Notes: generated by a model not told the origin, from the letters alone. Numbered from the stretch's first letter, positions 27,842 to 37,448 are shown. The stretch is DNA of 64,000 bases from Kribbella sp. NBC_00382 (GCF_036067295.1 NZ_CP107954.1:3844001-3908000); one strand, 5' to 3'. Made by a program: numbers and translations.

Positions 27842-29025
27842 TCCAGCAGGGCAGCGGTAGTCAGTACGGCCGTTCCGAGGGCGATGGCGTCCTCGGAAGG
27901 GTCGAAGCCGGGCGTGTGGAGGTCCGCGGCGGTCTCGGTGCCGATCGGACGGACGCCGAGGCGGGCCATCGCGCCGGGCACATGTTCGAGGTACCAGGCG
28001 AAGTCCTCGCCACCCAGGCTCTGATCCGTCTGCGCGATCGCCCCGGATCCCATCGTCTGCTCGACGGCCGCGCGGAACACGTCGATCGCGACGGCATCGT
28101 TCATCACTGGCGGCACGCCATGGGTGACCTCGGTGTCCACCTCCACCCCGTACGGCGCGACGAGCTGCTCCGCGAGCGTCGGGATCAACTCGGCCGCGAG
28201 CCGCCATGCGTTGACGTCCAGGCAGCGCAGCGTGCCTTCCGCCTCACCACGCGACGGGATCGCGTTGGCGGCCGATCCCGAGGTGATCCGCCCCCACACG
28301 AGCGACATCCCAGCCCGAGGGTCGACCCGCCGCGACAGCGCAGCCGGCAACTCGGTGACGAGCGTGGCCAACGCGTACACGAGATCCGCGGTCAGATGAG
28401 GCCTCGACGTGTGTCCGCCCGGACCGGTCAGCCGGACGAGGATCCGGTCGGCGGCGGCCGTCAAAGCGCCGGTCCGCAAGCCGACCTGACCGACCTGCAG
28501 ACGAGGATCGCAATGCAGGCCGAAGATCCGCCGTACGCCGTCCAGCCCGCCCGCCGCGATCACCCCGAGCGCACCGCCCGGCATGACCTCCTCAGCAGGC
28601 TGGAAGATCAGCCGGACCCGCCGATCCAGCAACCCATCGCGCGCCATCCCGGCGAGCACGAGCCCGGCGCCGAGCAGAGCAGCCGTATGGACGTCGTGCC
28701 CGCACGCGTGCGCCGTACCGTCGATGGTCGACCGCCAAGGCGCCTCCACCGCATCCGGCACCGCCAACGCGTCGATGTCGGCCCGCAGCGCCACGCAGGT
28801 GTCGCCGGAGCCGATGTCGCAGATCAGCCCGGTACCGGTCGGCAGCACGCGAGGCGAGAGCCCGGCCTCGGTGAGCCGGCGCGCGAGGAGCTCCGTCGTA
28901 CGGACTTCGTGCCAGCCGAGTTCGGGGTGGGCGTGCAGGTCACGGCGTACCGCGACTGCCTCGTCCCGCACCTCGTCGACGCGGGCCTTCACGTCGGCAA
29001 TACGCAGGCTGTGCGAAGTCGTCAT
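27838..29025 (-). CDS. M20 family amidohydrolase (N-acyl amino acid/hippurate hydrolase type)
   Basis: 395 residues. Metal-binding motifs of the M20D family are visible: [30 protein letters not shown] and a C-terminal [21 protein letters not shown]. These enzymes cleave N-acyl amino acids or related amides in the cytoplasm. Convergent with the mutase gene. The ThuA-like gene upstream ends 15 nt before this gene starts, so they could share a transcript. Confidence 0.9.
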   Translation of the reverse strand: MTTSHSLRIADVKARVDEVRDEAVAVRRDLHAHPELGWHEVRTTELLARRLTEAGLSPRVLPTGTGLICDIGSGDTCVALRADIDALAVPDAVEAPWRSTIDGTAHACGHDVHTAALLGAGLVLAGMARDGLLDRRVRLIFQPAEEVMPGGALGVIAAGGLDGVRRIFGLHCDPRLQVGQVGLRTGALTAAADRILVRLTGPGGHTSRPHLTADLVYALATLVTELPAALSRRVDPRAGMSLVWGRITSGSAANAIPSRGEAEGTLRCLDVNAWRLAAELIPTLAEQLVAPYGVEVDTEVTHGVPPVMNDAVAIDVFRAAVEQTMGSGAIAQTDQSLGGEDFAWYLEHVPGAMARLGVRPIGTETAADLHTPGFDPSEDAIALGTAVLTTAALLD

Positions 29026-29040
29026 CCCGCAATCCTCGCA

Positions 29041-29541
29041 TCACCCACGCAGCCATCCGGCACTGCGTCGCAGCAACTCGACCCGTTCTGGGGCGTCGTA
29101 CGAGCGCTCGTCATGGCCCAATGCGTCGTAAACAACTCGTCCGCCGCCGACCTCACGGGCCCACAGCAACGGGTGCGTCACACCCTCGTGGGTGTGCTCG
29201 TAGAGCGCCTCGATCCCATCGACGAGCAGGAGATCCGTGTACCGCTCGTCCTCCACCCAGAAGTCGCCCAGCCCGTCAGCGATCGGGTGCTTCACCTCAG
29301 TACGCCGGACCAGCGTGCGCTCCAACGGCGGATGGAACGTCTTGCCCTGTTCCCAGATCGCCCCGACCGTCTGATGCCAGCTCTGCAGCCCCGGGAACGC
29401 GATCGTCGAGCTGTGCACCGCGAGCAGCCCACCGCCCCTGGCCAGGAACCCCTCGACCAGCCGCCCGAACTGCTGGTCAGCCGGCGTCGGGCCCTCGCGA
29501 TTCGCACTCGCGTTGACCACAAGCAGCGCGGCCCCTGCCAA
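29041..29541 (-). CDS. ThuA-domain protein, 5' end apparently truncated
   Basis: From the first usable start (TTG 29541) 166 residues can be made, but the same frame codes ThuA-like sequence further upstream, up to a stop at 29662-29664: the translation there contains DPWHPLPETSARL, the conserved block that normally follows the first strand of ThuA proteins. No ATG, GTG or TTG exists in that stretch, and the usual first ten or so residues (a hydrophobic strand plus GxGRY) are missing. I read this as an N-terminally damaged gene or one with an unannotatable start. ThuA proteins are trehalose/sugar-utilisation related with a class I GATase-like fold. Confidence 0.6.
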   Translation of the reverse strand: MAGAALLVVNASANREGPTPADQQFGRLVEGFLARGGGLLAVHSSTIAFPGLQSWHQTVGAIWEQGKTFHPPLERTLVRRTEVKHPIADGLGDFWVEDERYTDLLLVDGIEALYEHTHEGVTHPLLWAREVGGGRVVYDALGHDERSYDAPERVELLRRSAGWLRG

Positions 29542-29655
29542 CTTGCTCGCCAGCTCGTCCGGCGTACTGACGAGGTCGGCACCGCCCAGGACCCCGGCCA
29601 GCCTGGCCGAAGTCTCCGGCAGCGGATGCCACGGGTCGCAAGGATGAAAGAAGTT

Positions 29656-29692
29656 TAGAGTTCAACTATATTAGGGTGACGCTCCGTGACAA
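29656..29692 (-). promoter_or_regulatory. AT-rich promoter and palindromic operator for the ThuA/M20 genes
   Basis: Reading leftward: TTGTCA (29692-29687), 16 nt, TATAGT (29670-29665). An odd palindrome AGTT-c-AACT (29659-29667), extended to TAgAGTTcAACTaTA (29656-29670), overlaps the -10 box, as expected for a repressor site (MarR-like in appearance). Transcription from here would begin near 29658, inside the ThuA-coding remnant. Confidence 0.5.
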
Positions 29693-29793
29693 GGCTGCGG
29701 CGGTCAGCAGAAGTTTCGTTGCAATGCCACTCCGGCCGGTCACTTTCCGGTATCGAGGCCCTTTTACCGTTCTACCAAGCCCGGACTCGCACC

Positions 29794-29799
29794 TATAGT
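29794..29799 (+). promoter_or_regulatory. Candidate -10 box for the nucleoside transport operon
   Basis: TATAGT lies about 65 nt upstream of the lipoprotein start. The -35 region 17-18 nt upstream (TTCTAC around 29770) is weak, so an activator or alternative sigma factor may be involved. Confidence 0.4.
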
Positions 29800-29863
29800 C
29801 TGCGGATGCGGCACCTGGGAAGGTGTGCCGGTGACAGATCTTGGTCGACAAAGGAGACATCCG

Positions 29864-30943
29864 GTGAAGAAGTACGTGCGGGGACTGGCGATCGTGGGCG
29901 TGCTGACGCTCGCCGTCGCCGCTTGTGGCAGCAAGCCGGCTGAGAACACCGCCGGTGGGGGCGACGCCAACAAGGACTTCAAGGCCTGCATGGTCTCCGA
30001 CTCGGGTGGGTTCGACGACAAGTCGTTCAACCAGACGTCGTACGAAGGTTTCCAGGCCGCCGTCAAGGCGAAGGGGCTGACCCCGGTCAAGGCCGAGTCG
30101 AAGTCGGACAACGACTACCCGACCAACATGACCGCGATGGTCGCCGCCAAGTGCAACGTGATCGTCGCCGTCGGCTTCAAGCTGGAGGACGCCACCGACA
30201 AGGCGGCCACGGCCAACCCGAGCATCAAGTTCGCGATCGTCGACTCGGCCCCGGCCAAGCCGATCGAGAACATCAAGCCGCTGGGCTTCAACACCGCCCA
30301 GTCCAGCTTCCAGGCCGGCTACCTGGCCGCCGGGATGTCCAAGAGCGGCAAGGTCGGCACCTTCGGTGGCGTCAAGATCCCGCCGGTGACCATCTTCATG
30401 GACGGTTTCGCCGAGGGCGTGCGCTACTACAACAAGCAGAAGTCGAAGAACGTCCAGGTGCTCGGCTGGGACGACGCCAAGCAGGCCGGTCTGTTCACCG
30501 GTGACTTCGAGGACAAGGCCAAGGGCAAGAACACCGGCCAGAACCTGATCACCCAGGGCGCCGACATCATCTTCCCGGTGGCCGGCCCGTCCGGTCTGGG
30601 CGGACTGCAGGCAGCTCAGGCGACCAACGGCAAGGTCAACGCCATCTGGGTCGACACCGACGGCTGCGTCAGCGCCGCGGAGTACTGCTCGGTGCTGATC
30701 TCCAGCGTCAAGAAGGGCATGGACGTCGCCGTCCAGGACGCGATCACCTCCGTCGTCGACAACAAGTTCGACAACAAGCAGTTCATCGGCACGCTGGAGA
30801 ACGGCGGCACCGCGCTGGCGCCGTTCCACGACTTCGACAGCAAGGTTCCGGCCGAGCTGAAGACCGAGCTGGACCAGATCAAGGCTGACATCATCAGCGG
30901 CAAGATCGTGCTGGAGTCGAAGGCGCAGCCGAAGGCCTCCTGA
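29864..30943 (+). CDS. BMP-family nucleoside-binding lipoprotein of an ABC importer
   Basis: 359 residues. The signal sequence ends in a lipobox (LAVAAC, Cys21). The mature protein starts with the BMP-family block CMVSDSGGFDDKSFNQTSYEG and carries WVDTDGCVSAAEYC later. BMP lipoproteins bind purine or pyrimidine nucleosides at the outer face of the membrane. GTG 29864 has AAGGAG 7 nt upstream. It heads an operon with the ATPase, two permeases, cytidine deaminase and thymidine phosphorylase, so pyrimidine nucleosides are the likely cargo. Confidence 0.93.
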   Translation: MKKYVRGLAIVGVLTLAVAACGSKPAENTAGGGDANKDFKACMVSDSGGFDDKSFNQTSYEGFQAAVKAKGLTPVKAESKSDNDYPTNMTAMVAAKCNVIVAVGFKLEDATDKAATANPSIKFAIVDSAPAKPIENIKPLGFNTAQSSFQAGYLAAGMSKSGKVGTFGGVKIPPVTIFMDGFAEGVRYYNKQKSKNVQVLGWDDAKQAGLFTGDFEDKAKGKNTGQNLITQGADIIFPVAGPSGLGGLQAAQATNGKVNAIWVDTDGCVSAAEYCSVLISSVKKGMDVAVQDAITSVVDNKFDNKQFIGTLENGGTALAPFHDFDSKVPAELKTELDQIKADIISGKIVLESKAQPKAS

Positions 30944-30970
30944 TCCCCAGCACGACTTAGTAGTACGGTG

Positions 30971-31015
30971 CGAGCCAGGAAAGCCGGCCCCCTCAGGGGC
31001 CGTCTTCCTGGCTCG
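30971..31015 (+). terminator. Intra-operon attenuator hairpin
   Basis: An 11-bp perfect outer stem (30971-30981/31005-31015) and a 7-bp inner stem CGGCCCC/GGGGCCG (30985-30991/30996-31002) with a CTCA loop lie between the binding-protein and ATPase genes. No T-tract. It probably stops most transcripts or protects the 3' end of the lipoprotein mRNA. Confidence 0.75.
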
Positions 31016-31056
31016 CCGTCTGAATGCCGTAGTCATTTCGAAGGGGGCATGCCCGC

Positions 31057-32607
31057 ATGCATCTAGAGCTCTCAGGTCTGACCAAGAGTTTCGGTTCCCT
31101 GGTCGCCAACGATCAGATCGACCTGGTGATCGAGCCGGGCGAGATCCACTGCCTGCTCGGTGAGAACGGGGCCGGCAAGTCGACCCTGATGAACATGCTC
31201 TACGGGCTGCTCCAGCCCGACTCCGGCGAGATCCTGATCGACGGCGAGAAGGTCGCGATCACCTCGCCGAGCGACGCGATCAACCACGGCATCGGGATGG
31301 TCCACCAGCACTTCATGCTGATCCCGGTCTTCACCGTCGCCGAGAACATCATGCTCGGCCGGGAGAACACCCGCGGTGGCGGCGTGCTGGACCGCAAGAA
31401 GGCCGACGCGCTGGTCACCGAGCTGTCCGAGCGGTACGGCTTCGAGGTCGACCCCGAGGCGCTGGTCGAGGACATCCCGGTCGGCGTCCAGCAGCGGGTG
31501 GAGATCATCAAGGCGCTCACCAACGACGCCAAGGTGCTGATCCTGGACGAGCCGACCGCGGTGCTCACCCCGGCCGAGATCGACGAGCTGATCACCGTGA
31601 TGCGCCAGCTCAAGGAGAACGGCACCTCGATCGTCTTCATCACCCACAAGCTCAAAGAGGTCAAGGCGATCGCGGACAAGATCACCGTGATCCGCCGCGG
31701 CAAGGTGGTCGGCCAGGCCGATCCGGCCGAGACCGAGGAAGCGCTGGCCGAGATGATGGTCGGCCGCGCGGTCGACCTGGTGGTCGACAAGGAGCCCGCC
31801 CAACCAGGCGACGCCGTACTCCGGATCAGCGGCCTGACGGTGATCGACGAGCGCGGCTTCACCGCCGTCGACAACGTCGACCTCGAAGTCCGCAGCGGCG
31901 AGATCCTCGCGGTGGCCGGTGTCCAGGGCAACGGTCAGACCGAGCTCGCCGAGGCATTGCTCGGGCTGACCCCGATCGCGGCCGGCAGCATCTCGCTGGA
32001 CGGCAAGGACCTCACCGGGGTCTCCACCCGGGAACGCCTCGACGCCGGCATCGGCTACGTCCCCGAGGACCGCGGCCACGACGGCTTCGTCGGCCCGTTC
32101 AGCGTCGCCGAGAACCTGGTCCTCGACCTGTTCCGGCAGGAGCCCTTCGGCAAGGGCCTGATGCTGCACACCGACGAGATCGAGAAGAACGCGACCGCGC
32201 GGATCGAGGAGTTCGACATCCGCACCCAGGGCGCCGACCAGCCCGTCTCGTCGCTGTCCGGCGGTAACCAGCAGAAGGTCGTACTGGCCCGGGAGCTGTC
32301 CCGGCCGCTGAAGCTGCTGGTCGCCTCGCAGCCCACCCGTGGTGTCGACGTCGGCTCGATCGAGTTCCTGCACACCCGGATCGTCGAGGAACGCGACCAC
32401 GGCACCGCCGTACTGATCGTCTCCACCGAACTGGACGAGATCGCCGCCCTGTCCGACCGGGTCGCGGTGATGTACCGCGGCAAGGTGGTCGGCGTCGTCC
32501 CGTCCGACACGCCCCGCGACGAGCTCGGCCTGATGATGGCCGGCGCCTCCCGGACCGAGGCGCACGAAGTCGCGATCGAGAACCCCACGACGTTGGGAAC
32601 CATCTAG
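31057..32607 (+). CDS. Nucleoside ABC transporter ATP-binding protein (two NBDs)
   Basis: 516 residues with two ABC cassettes in tandem, as in RbsA/YufO/NupA proteins. The first has a full Walker A (GENGAGKST) and LILDEPTAVLTPAE; the second has the usual degenerate Walker A (GVQGNGQTE), a signature LSGGNQQKV and ASQPTRGVD in place of a canonical Walker B Asp-Glu pair. It powers import together with the two following permeases. Confidence 0.95.
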   Translation: MHLELSGLTKSFGSLVANDQIDLVIEPGEIHCLLGENGAGKSTLMNMLYGLLQPDSGEILIDGEKVAITSPSDAINHGIGMVHQHFMLIPVFTVAENIMLGRENTRGGGVLDRKKADALVTELSERYGFEVDPEALVEDIPVGVQQRVEIIKALTNDAKVLILDEPTAVLTPAEIDELITVMRQLKENGTSIVFITHKLKEVKAIADKITVIRRGKVVGQADPAETEEALAEMMVGRAVDLVVDKEPAQPGDAVLRISGLTVIDERGFTAVDNVDLEVRSGEILAVAGVQGNGQTELAEALLGLTPIAAGSISLDGKDLTGVSTRERLDAGIGYVPEDRGHDGFVGPFSVAENLVLDLFRQEPFGKGLMLHTDEIEKNATARIEEFDIRTQGADQPVSSLSGGNQQKVVLARELSRPLKLLVASQPTRGVDVGSIEFLHTRIVEERDHGTAVLIVSTELDEIAALSDRVAVMYRGKVVGVVPSDTPRDELGLMMAGASRTEAHEVAIENPTTLGTI

Positions 32608-33816
32608 ATGAGTATCGACACAACTACCGAGCCGGCTCCGGTGCCGGCCGAGCCGCGGCCGGCGAAGCCGGCCCGCCGGCCGCTGCCGGGCTGGGCGGTC
32701 CAGAGCCTGGTCTCGCTGAGCGCGATCGTGCTGGCGCTGCTGGTCGGCGCCATCTTGATCGTCATCGGCGACGACGGTGTGAAGACCGCCGTCGGGTACT
32801 TCGGCGCCGCGCCGATGGACACCTTCTCGGCAGCCTTCAGTGCCGTCGGCAACTCGTACCAGGCGCTGGCCACCGGCGCGCTGGGCGGCATCGACCCGAT
32901 CAGCGAGTCGTTGACCCAGGCAACCCCGCTGATCTGCGGCGGCCTGGCGGTCTCGCTGGCGTTCCGGACCGGGCTGTTCAACATCGGCGCCCAGGGCCAG
33001 CTGATCATCGGCGCGATCCTGGCCGGCCTGGTCGGCTTCGCCTGGCACCTGCCGCCCGGCATCCACCTGATCGCGGCGATCTTGGCCGGCCTGCTCGGCG
33101 GCGCGCTGTGGGGTGGCCTGGTCGGGTTACTCAAGGCCCGCACCGGCGCGCACGAGGTGATCGTCACGATCATGCTCAACTACGTCGCCATCTACCTGCT
33201 GCAGTGGTTGCTGACCACAACGACCTTCAAGCGGCCCGGCCGGGAGGACCCGATCAGCCCGGTCGTGGACGCGAACGCGCAGTACCCGCAGTTCGGTAGT
33301 ACCCGGCTGCACTTGGGCTTCATCCTCGCGTTGCTCGCCGCCGGCTTCGTCTGGTGGCTGCTGAACCGCTCGACGGTCGGCTTCGAGCTGCGCGCCGTCG
33401 GCGCCAACGCCGACGCGTCCCGGACGGCGGGCATGTCGGTCGGCCGGGCGTACATCATCGCGATGGTGGTGGCCGGTGCGCTGGCCGGGCTCGCGGGCAC
33501 CCAGCAGGTGCTCGGCACCGACCTGCCACTCACTGATGGCGTGGCAGCCTCGGTCGGCTTCGACGCCATCACCGTGGCGCTGCTCGGCCGCGGTACGCCG
33601 CTCGGCACGGTGCTGGCCGGTCTGCTCTTCGGCGCTCTCAACGCGGGCGGTCTGCAGATGCAGTTGCAGACCCAGACGCCGCTGACCCTGACCACCGTGC
33701 TGCAGGCTGTGATCGTGCTCTTCGTCGCCGCCCCGGCGCTGGTGCGCTCGATCTTCCGGTTCCTGCCGAAGGAACGCGGCATCGGAGCCGTCCTCGCGAA
33801 AGGCTGGAACGGATGA
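32608..33816 (+). CDS. Nucleoside ABC transporter permease 1
   Basis: 402 residues: a Pro/Ala-rich cytoplasmic N-terminus followed by about ten hydrophobic helices. FRTGLFNIGAQGQLIIGA and AVGANADASRTAGMSVGRAYIIAM are the conserved blocks of BPD_transp_2 permeases of the BMP/nucleoside group. It starts directly after the ATPase stop and overlaps the next permease gene by 4 bp. Confidence 0.94.
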   Translation: MSIDTTTEPAPVPAEPRPAKPARRPLPGWAVQSLVSLSAIVLALLVGAILIVIGDDGVKTAVGYFGAAPMDTFSAAFSAVGNSYQALATGALGGIDPISESLTQATPLICGGLAVSLAFRTGLFNIGAQGQLIIGAILAGLVGFAWHLPPGIHLIAAILAGLLGGALWGGLVGLLKARTGAHEVIVTIMLNYVAIYLLQWLLTTTTFKRPGREDPISPVVDANAQYPQFGSTRLHLGFILALLAAGFVWWLLNRSTVGFELRAVGANADASRTAGMSVGRAYIIAMVVAGALAGLAGTQQVLGTDLPLTDGVAASVGFDAITVALLGRGTPLGTVLAGLLFGALNAGGLQMQLQTQTPLTLTTVLQAVIVLFVAAPALVRSIFRFLPKERGIGAVLAKGWNG

Positions 33817-35102
33817 GTTCGACCGAGATCGACGACCGGCCGCAGGACTCGACCGCCGCTGTGGCGATCGAGGCGCCGGCCGAGCGGACCCGCCGGTTGC
33901 GGGTCGGTGGCCTGATGGTCGTCTTCGCCCTGATCGGGCTGGGGCTGGCGATCGGCACCAAGGGCGGCAAGGCCACCTTCCAGTTGGTGTCCGGCGATCT
34001 GGAGCACAACCTGGTCGGCGTACCGGCGCAACCGGTCGGCATCCTGCTCGGTGTGCTCGGGCTGCTGGCCGCCGTGGCGTACGTGATGCGCCGGGTGCCG
34101 ACGAAGTACGCGGGCTGGCTGGCCGCGGTACTGGGTGTCGCCTTCATCGGTGCGTTCCTCTGCTGGGCCGCCGCGGGCAAGACCTTCCCGCTGGCCAACC
34201 AGTTCCAGGGCACGCTGAACTTCGCCACCCCGCTGGTCCTCGGCGCGCTGGCCGGTGTGCTGTGTGAGCGCGCGGGTGTCATCAACATCGCGATCGAGGG
34301 CCAGTTCCTGGTCGGCGCCTTCACGGCGGCTGTCGTCTCCAGTACTACGGGCAGCTCGGTCGCCGCGTTGATCGCGGCCGCCTTGACCGGCGTACTGATG
34401 GCCGCGCTGCTGGCCGTGTTCTCCATCAAGTACCTGGTGAACCAGGTGGTGCTCGGTGTCGTCCTGGTGGTCTTCGCCTCCGGCCTCACCGGCTACCTGT
34501 ACGACCAGTTCCTGCAGGAGGACGCTGCCTCGCTGAACACGCCGCACGTGCTGTCCGCGGTGAAGATCCCGGTGCTCGGCGACATCCCGTTCTTCGGGCC
34601 GATCCTGTTCCACCAGACCGTGCTCGTCTACCTGACCTACATCGCGGTCGCCGTGGTCACCTTCGTCCTGTTCCAGACCCGCTGGGGCCTGCGGGTCCGC
34701 GCGGTCGGCGAGCACCCGAAGGCGGCCGACACGGTCGGCATCAAGGTCAAGCGGGTCCGGTACTCCGCGGTGCTCTGGGCCGGCATCCTGGCCGGCCTCG
34801 GCGGCGCGTTCTTCACCGTCGGGTACGCCGGATCGTTCAACAAGGACATGACCGCGGGCAACGGGTTCATCGCGCTGGCCGCGCTGATCATGGGCCGCTG
34901 GCATCCGATCGGCGCGATGGTCGCGGCGCTCTTCTTCGGCTTCGCCACCCAGCTCCAGTCCCAGCTGCAGATCATCCAGACCCCGATCCCCGGCGAATTG
35001 TTGCTGATGGCGCCGTACCTGGCCACGGTGATCGCCGTCGCCGGCCTGGTCGGCCGAGTGAGAGCACCCAAGGCGGACGGTGAGCCCTACGTCACCGAAT
35101 GA
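33813..35102 (+). CDS. Nucleoside ABC transporter permease 2
   Basis: 429 residues. The C-terminal 300 have the same BPD_transp_2 pattern (LCERAGVINIAIEGQFLVGAF, RAVGEHPKAADTVGIKVKRVRY). The N-terminal 120 residues add extra hydrophobic segments before the canonical domain. The gene overlaps the preceding permease by 4 bp and the deaminase gene by 23 bp. Confidence 0.94.
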   Translation: MSSTEIDDRPQDSTAAVAIEAPAERTRRLRVGGLMVVFALIGLGLAIGTKGGKATFQLVSGDLEHNLVGVPAQPVGILLGVLGLLAAVAYVMRRVPTKYAGWLAAVLGVAFIGAFLCWAAAGKTFPLANQFQGTLNFATPLVLGALAGVLCERAGVINIAIEGQFLVGAFTAAVVSSTTGSSVAALIAAALTGVLMAALLAVFSIKYLVNQVVLGVVLVVFASGLTGYLYDQFLQEDAASLNTPHVLSAVKIPVLGDIPFFGPILFHQTVLVYLTYIAVAVVTFVLFQTRWGLRVRAVGEHPKAADTVGIKVKRVRYSAVLWAGILAGLGGAFFTVGYAGSFNKDMTAGNGFIALAALIMGRWHPIGAMVAALFFGFATQLQSQLQIIQTPIPGELLLMAPYLATVIAVAGLVGRVRAPKADGEPYVTE

Positions 35103-35487
35103 GGTCGACTGGCCTGCGCTGCGCCTCGCGGCAGTGCAGGCCATGCGCCGCGCCTATGCGCCGTACTCGGGCTTCCCGGTCGGCGCCGCAGCACTGGTCG
35201 ACGACGGACGAATCATTGCCGGATGCAACGTTGAGAACGCCTCCTACGGCCTCACTCTGTGTGCCGAGTGCGGTTTGGTCTCGGAGTTGCACCGCACCGG
35301 TGGCGGCCGGCTGATCGCGTTCACCTGCGTGGACCACAACGAGCAACTGCTCACGCCGTGCGGCCGCTGTCGTCAACTGCTGCACGAGCACGGCGGACCG
35401 ACCCTGCTGGTCGAGTCCGCCACCGGTAGCCGCCCCCTGCGCGAGCTACTGCCCGACGCGTTCGGGCCGGAACGACTGGAGGAATAG
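35080..35487 (+). CDS. cdd: Cytidine deaminase
   Basis: 135 residues, homotetrameric type. The zinc/catalytic motif is CNVENASYGLTLCAE, with Cys61 and catalytic Glu63, and the second zinc motif PCGRC gives Cys94 and Cys97. It converts imported cytidine or deoxycytidine to uridine or deoxyuridine. GTG start lies inside the end of the permease gene. The stop shares one base with the start of deoA. Confidence 0.95.
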   Translation: MSPTSPNEVDWPALRLAAVQAMRRAYAPYSGFPVGAAALVDDGRIIAGCNVENASYGLTLCAECGLVSELHRTGGGRLIAFTCVDHNEQLLTPCGRCRQLLHEHGGPTLLVESATGSRPLRELLPDAFGPERLEE

Positions 35488-36764
35488 TGTCTTTCGACGC
35501 GGTAGACGTCATCCGCACCAAGCGGGACAAGGGCGAGTTGAGCGACGGCCAGATCGACTGGGTGATCGACGCCTACACCAAGGGAACGGTCGCCGACGAG
35601 CAGATGTCCTCGCTGGCGATGGCCATCCTCCTGAACGGGATGAACCGCCGCGAGATCGCCCGCTGGACCGCAGCGATGATCGCCTCCGGTGAGCGGATGG
35701 ACTTCGCCAAGCTGTCCCGGCCGACCGCGGACAAGCACTCCACCGGTGGAGTCGGCGACAAGATCACGTTGCCGCTGGCCCCTTTGGTAGCGGCGTGCGG
35801 CGTCGCAGTACCGCAGCTGTCCGGCCGAGGCCTCGGCCACACCGGCGGTACGTTGGACAAGCTCGAGTCGATCCCCGGCTGGCGGGCCGCTCTCTCCAAT
35901 GACGAGATGATGCGCCAACTCGAGGACGTCGGCGCGGTCATCTGCGCCGCAGGCGACGGCCTGGCCCCCGCCGACAAGAAGCTCTACGCCCTGCGCGACG
36001 TCACCGGCACGGTCGAGGCGATCCCGCTGATCGCCAGCTCCATCATGAGTAAGAAGATCGCCGAAGGTACCGGCGCCCTCGTCCTGGACGTGAAGGTCGG
36101 CACCGGCGCCTTCATGAAGGACCTGGCCGACGCCCGGGAACTGGCCTCCACCATGGTTGCCCTGGGCACTGATGCCGGAGTGAAGACCGTTGCCCTGCTC
36201 ACCGACATGTCGACGCCTCTCGGCCTGACCGCCGGAAACGCCTTGGAGGTCAGAGAATCCGTCGAGGTCCTCGCCGGCGGCGGCCCCGCTGACGTCATCG
36301 AACTGACTGTCGCTCTGGCAGTCGAAATGCTCGCAGCCGCAGGCGTCACCGACGTCGACCCCGCCGAGAAGCTCCGCGACGGCACCGCCATGGACGCCTG
36401 GCGCCGAATGATCGAAGCCCAAGGCGGCGACGCCGACGCGGCTCTCCCCATCGCCCCCGAACAACACGTAGTCAAGGCAACGACCTCCGGCGTCCTCTCC
36501 CGCCTGGACGCGCTGTCCGTCGGCGTAGCCGCCTGGCGCCTCGGCGCCGGTCGCGCCCGCAAGGAAGACCCGGTGTCGGCAGTCGCCGGCGTGGAGCTGC
36601 ACGCCAAGCCAGGCGACCAGGTCACCGAGGGCCAGCCCCTCCTCACCTTGCACGCCGACGATTCAACCCGCTTCGAGCGCGCCCTGGAGTCCCTGACCGA
36701 CGCGGTCACGATCGCCGACTCCTACACCCCGACCCCGTTGGTGATCGACCGCATCACCGCCTGA
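35487..36764 (+). CDS. deoA: Thymidine (pyrimidine-nucleoside) phosphorylase
   Basis: 425 residues. The phosphate-binding loop KHSTGGVGDK, the SGRGLGHTGGTLDKLESIPG block and the C-terminal alpha/beta domain are typical. It splits thymidine or deoxyuridine into base and deoxyribose 1-phosphate, completing uptake and salvage of pyrimidine nucleosides by this operon. GTG start with GGAGG 4 nt upstream. Confidence 0.95.
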   Translation: MSFDAVDVIRTKRDKGELSDGQIDWVIDAYTKGTVADEQMSSLAMAILLNGMNRREIARWTAAMIASGERMDFAKLSRPTADKHSTGGVGDKITLPLAPLVAACGVAVPQLSGRGLGHTGGTLDKLESIPGWRAALSNDEMMRQLEDVGAVICAAGDGLAPADKKLYALRDVTGTVEAIPLIASSIMSKKIAEGTGALVLDVKVGTGAFMKDLADARELASTMVALGTDAGVKTVALLTDMSTPLGLTAGNALEVRESVEVLAGGGPADVIELTVALAVEMLAAAGVTDVDPAEKLRDGTAMDAWRRMIEAQGGDADAALPIAPEQHVVKATTSGVLSRLDALSVGVAAWRLGAGRARKEDPVSAVAGVELHAKPGDQVTEGQPLLTLHADDSTRFERALESLTDAVTIADSYTPTPLVIDRITA

Positions 36765-36767
36765 CGA

Positions 36768-37448
36768 TCAGCCTGACTTGGTGGTCAGGCGCTTGTACTG
36801 CAGCTGGAGCATCGTCGTGGCGAGCTTGACGTCGGGTACCGGCGTCTTCTCGAGCGTGCCGCTCTGGCTGACGGTGACCTCGGCGACCAGCGCGCCGACC
36901 GTGATGCTCGCCTCCGCGACCGCCTCGATCTGACCGGTGACCCCGATGACTCCGGTCTGCGCGTCGGTCAACGCGCCCTTCACACCCGGTACTACGAACG
37001 GCTTGGTGTGCTCGTCCTGGGCCCAGAACCCCTTCTGCAGGTCACGGGCCTTGGCCGCCGTAGCCGCCTTGAACAACTGCACCGTCACCCGCTTGCGCCG
37101 ATCCTGGCTCGACCGGAACGTCTGGTAGCCCTCCTTGCACCCCGCGTTCAGCAGCAGCGCAAGATCCTCAGCAGGCGAAGCCGACAACGTGTCCACGAAG
37201 CTCTGCCGAGTGAACGGCCCGGTCTCCTGCGACGGCTCTCCCGGAGCCCCCTTCAAGAACCCATCCGGTACTACGGCCAGCCCGGCCAACCCACTGACGG
37301 CGGCCGGCGCCGGAGCACCCGCTGCCGCATCGGCCGGCTGGTTCGCCCCAACCGGCGCCGTCGACGCACCGGCGTCATTGCCACAACCGGTCAGCACCAC
37401 CAGCCCAACGCACACCACCGCGGCAACACCGGGCGCGACTCGCCTCAC
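36768..37448 (-). CDS. Putative lipoprotein of unknown function
   Basis: 226 residues. Signal sequence with lipobox VLTGC (Cys at about 22), a Pro/Ala-rich linker to about residue 55, then a compact domain with one cysteine (CKEGY). I recognise no family. It faces the end of deoA with a 3-nt gap and is downstream of the collagenase gene, separated from it by a strong hairpin, so it is probably transcribed separately. Confidence 0.7.
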   Translation of the reverse strand: MRRVAPGVAAVVCVGLVVLTGCGNDAGASTAPVGANQPADAAAGAPAPAAVSGLAGLAVVPDGFLKGAPGEPSQETGPFTRQSFVDTLSASPAEDLALLLNAGCKEGYQTFRSSQDRRKRVTVQLFKAATAAKARDLQKGFWAQDEHTKPFVVPGVKGALTDAQTGVIGVTGQIEAVAEASITVGALVAEVTVSQSGTLEKTPVPDVKLATTMLQLQYKRLTTKSG

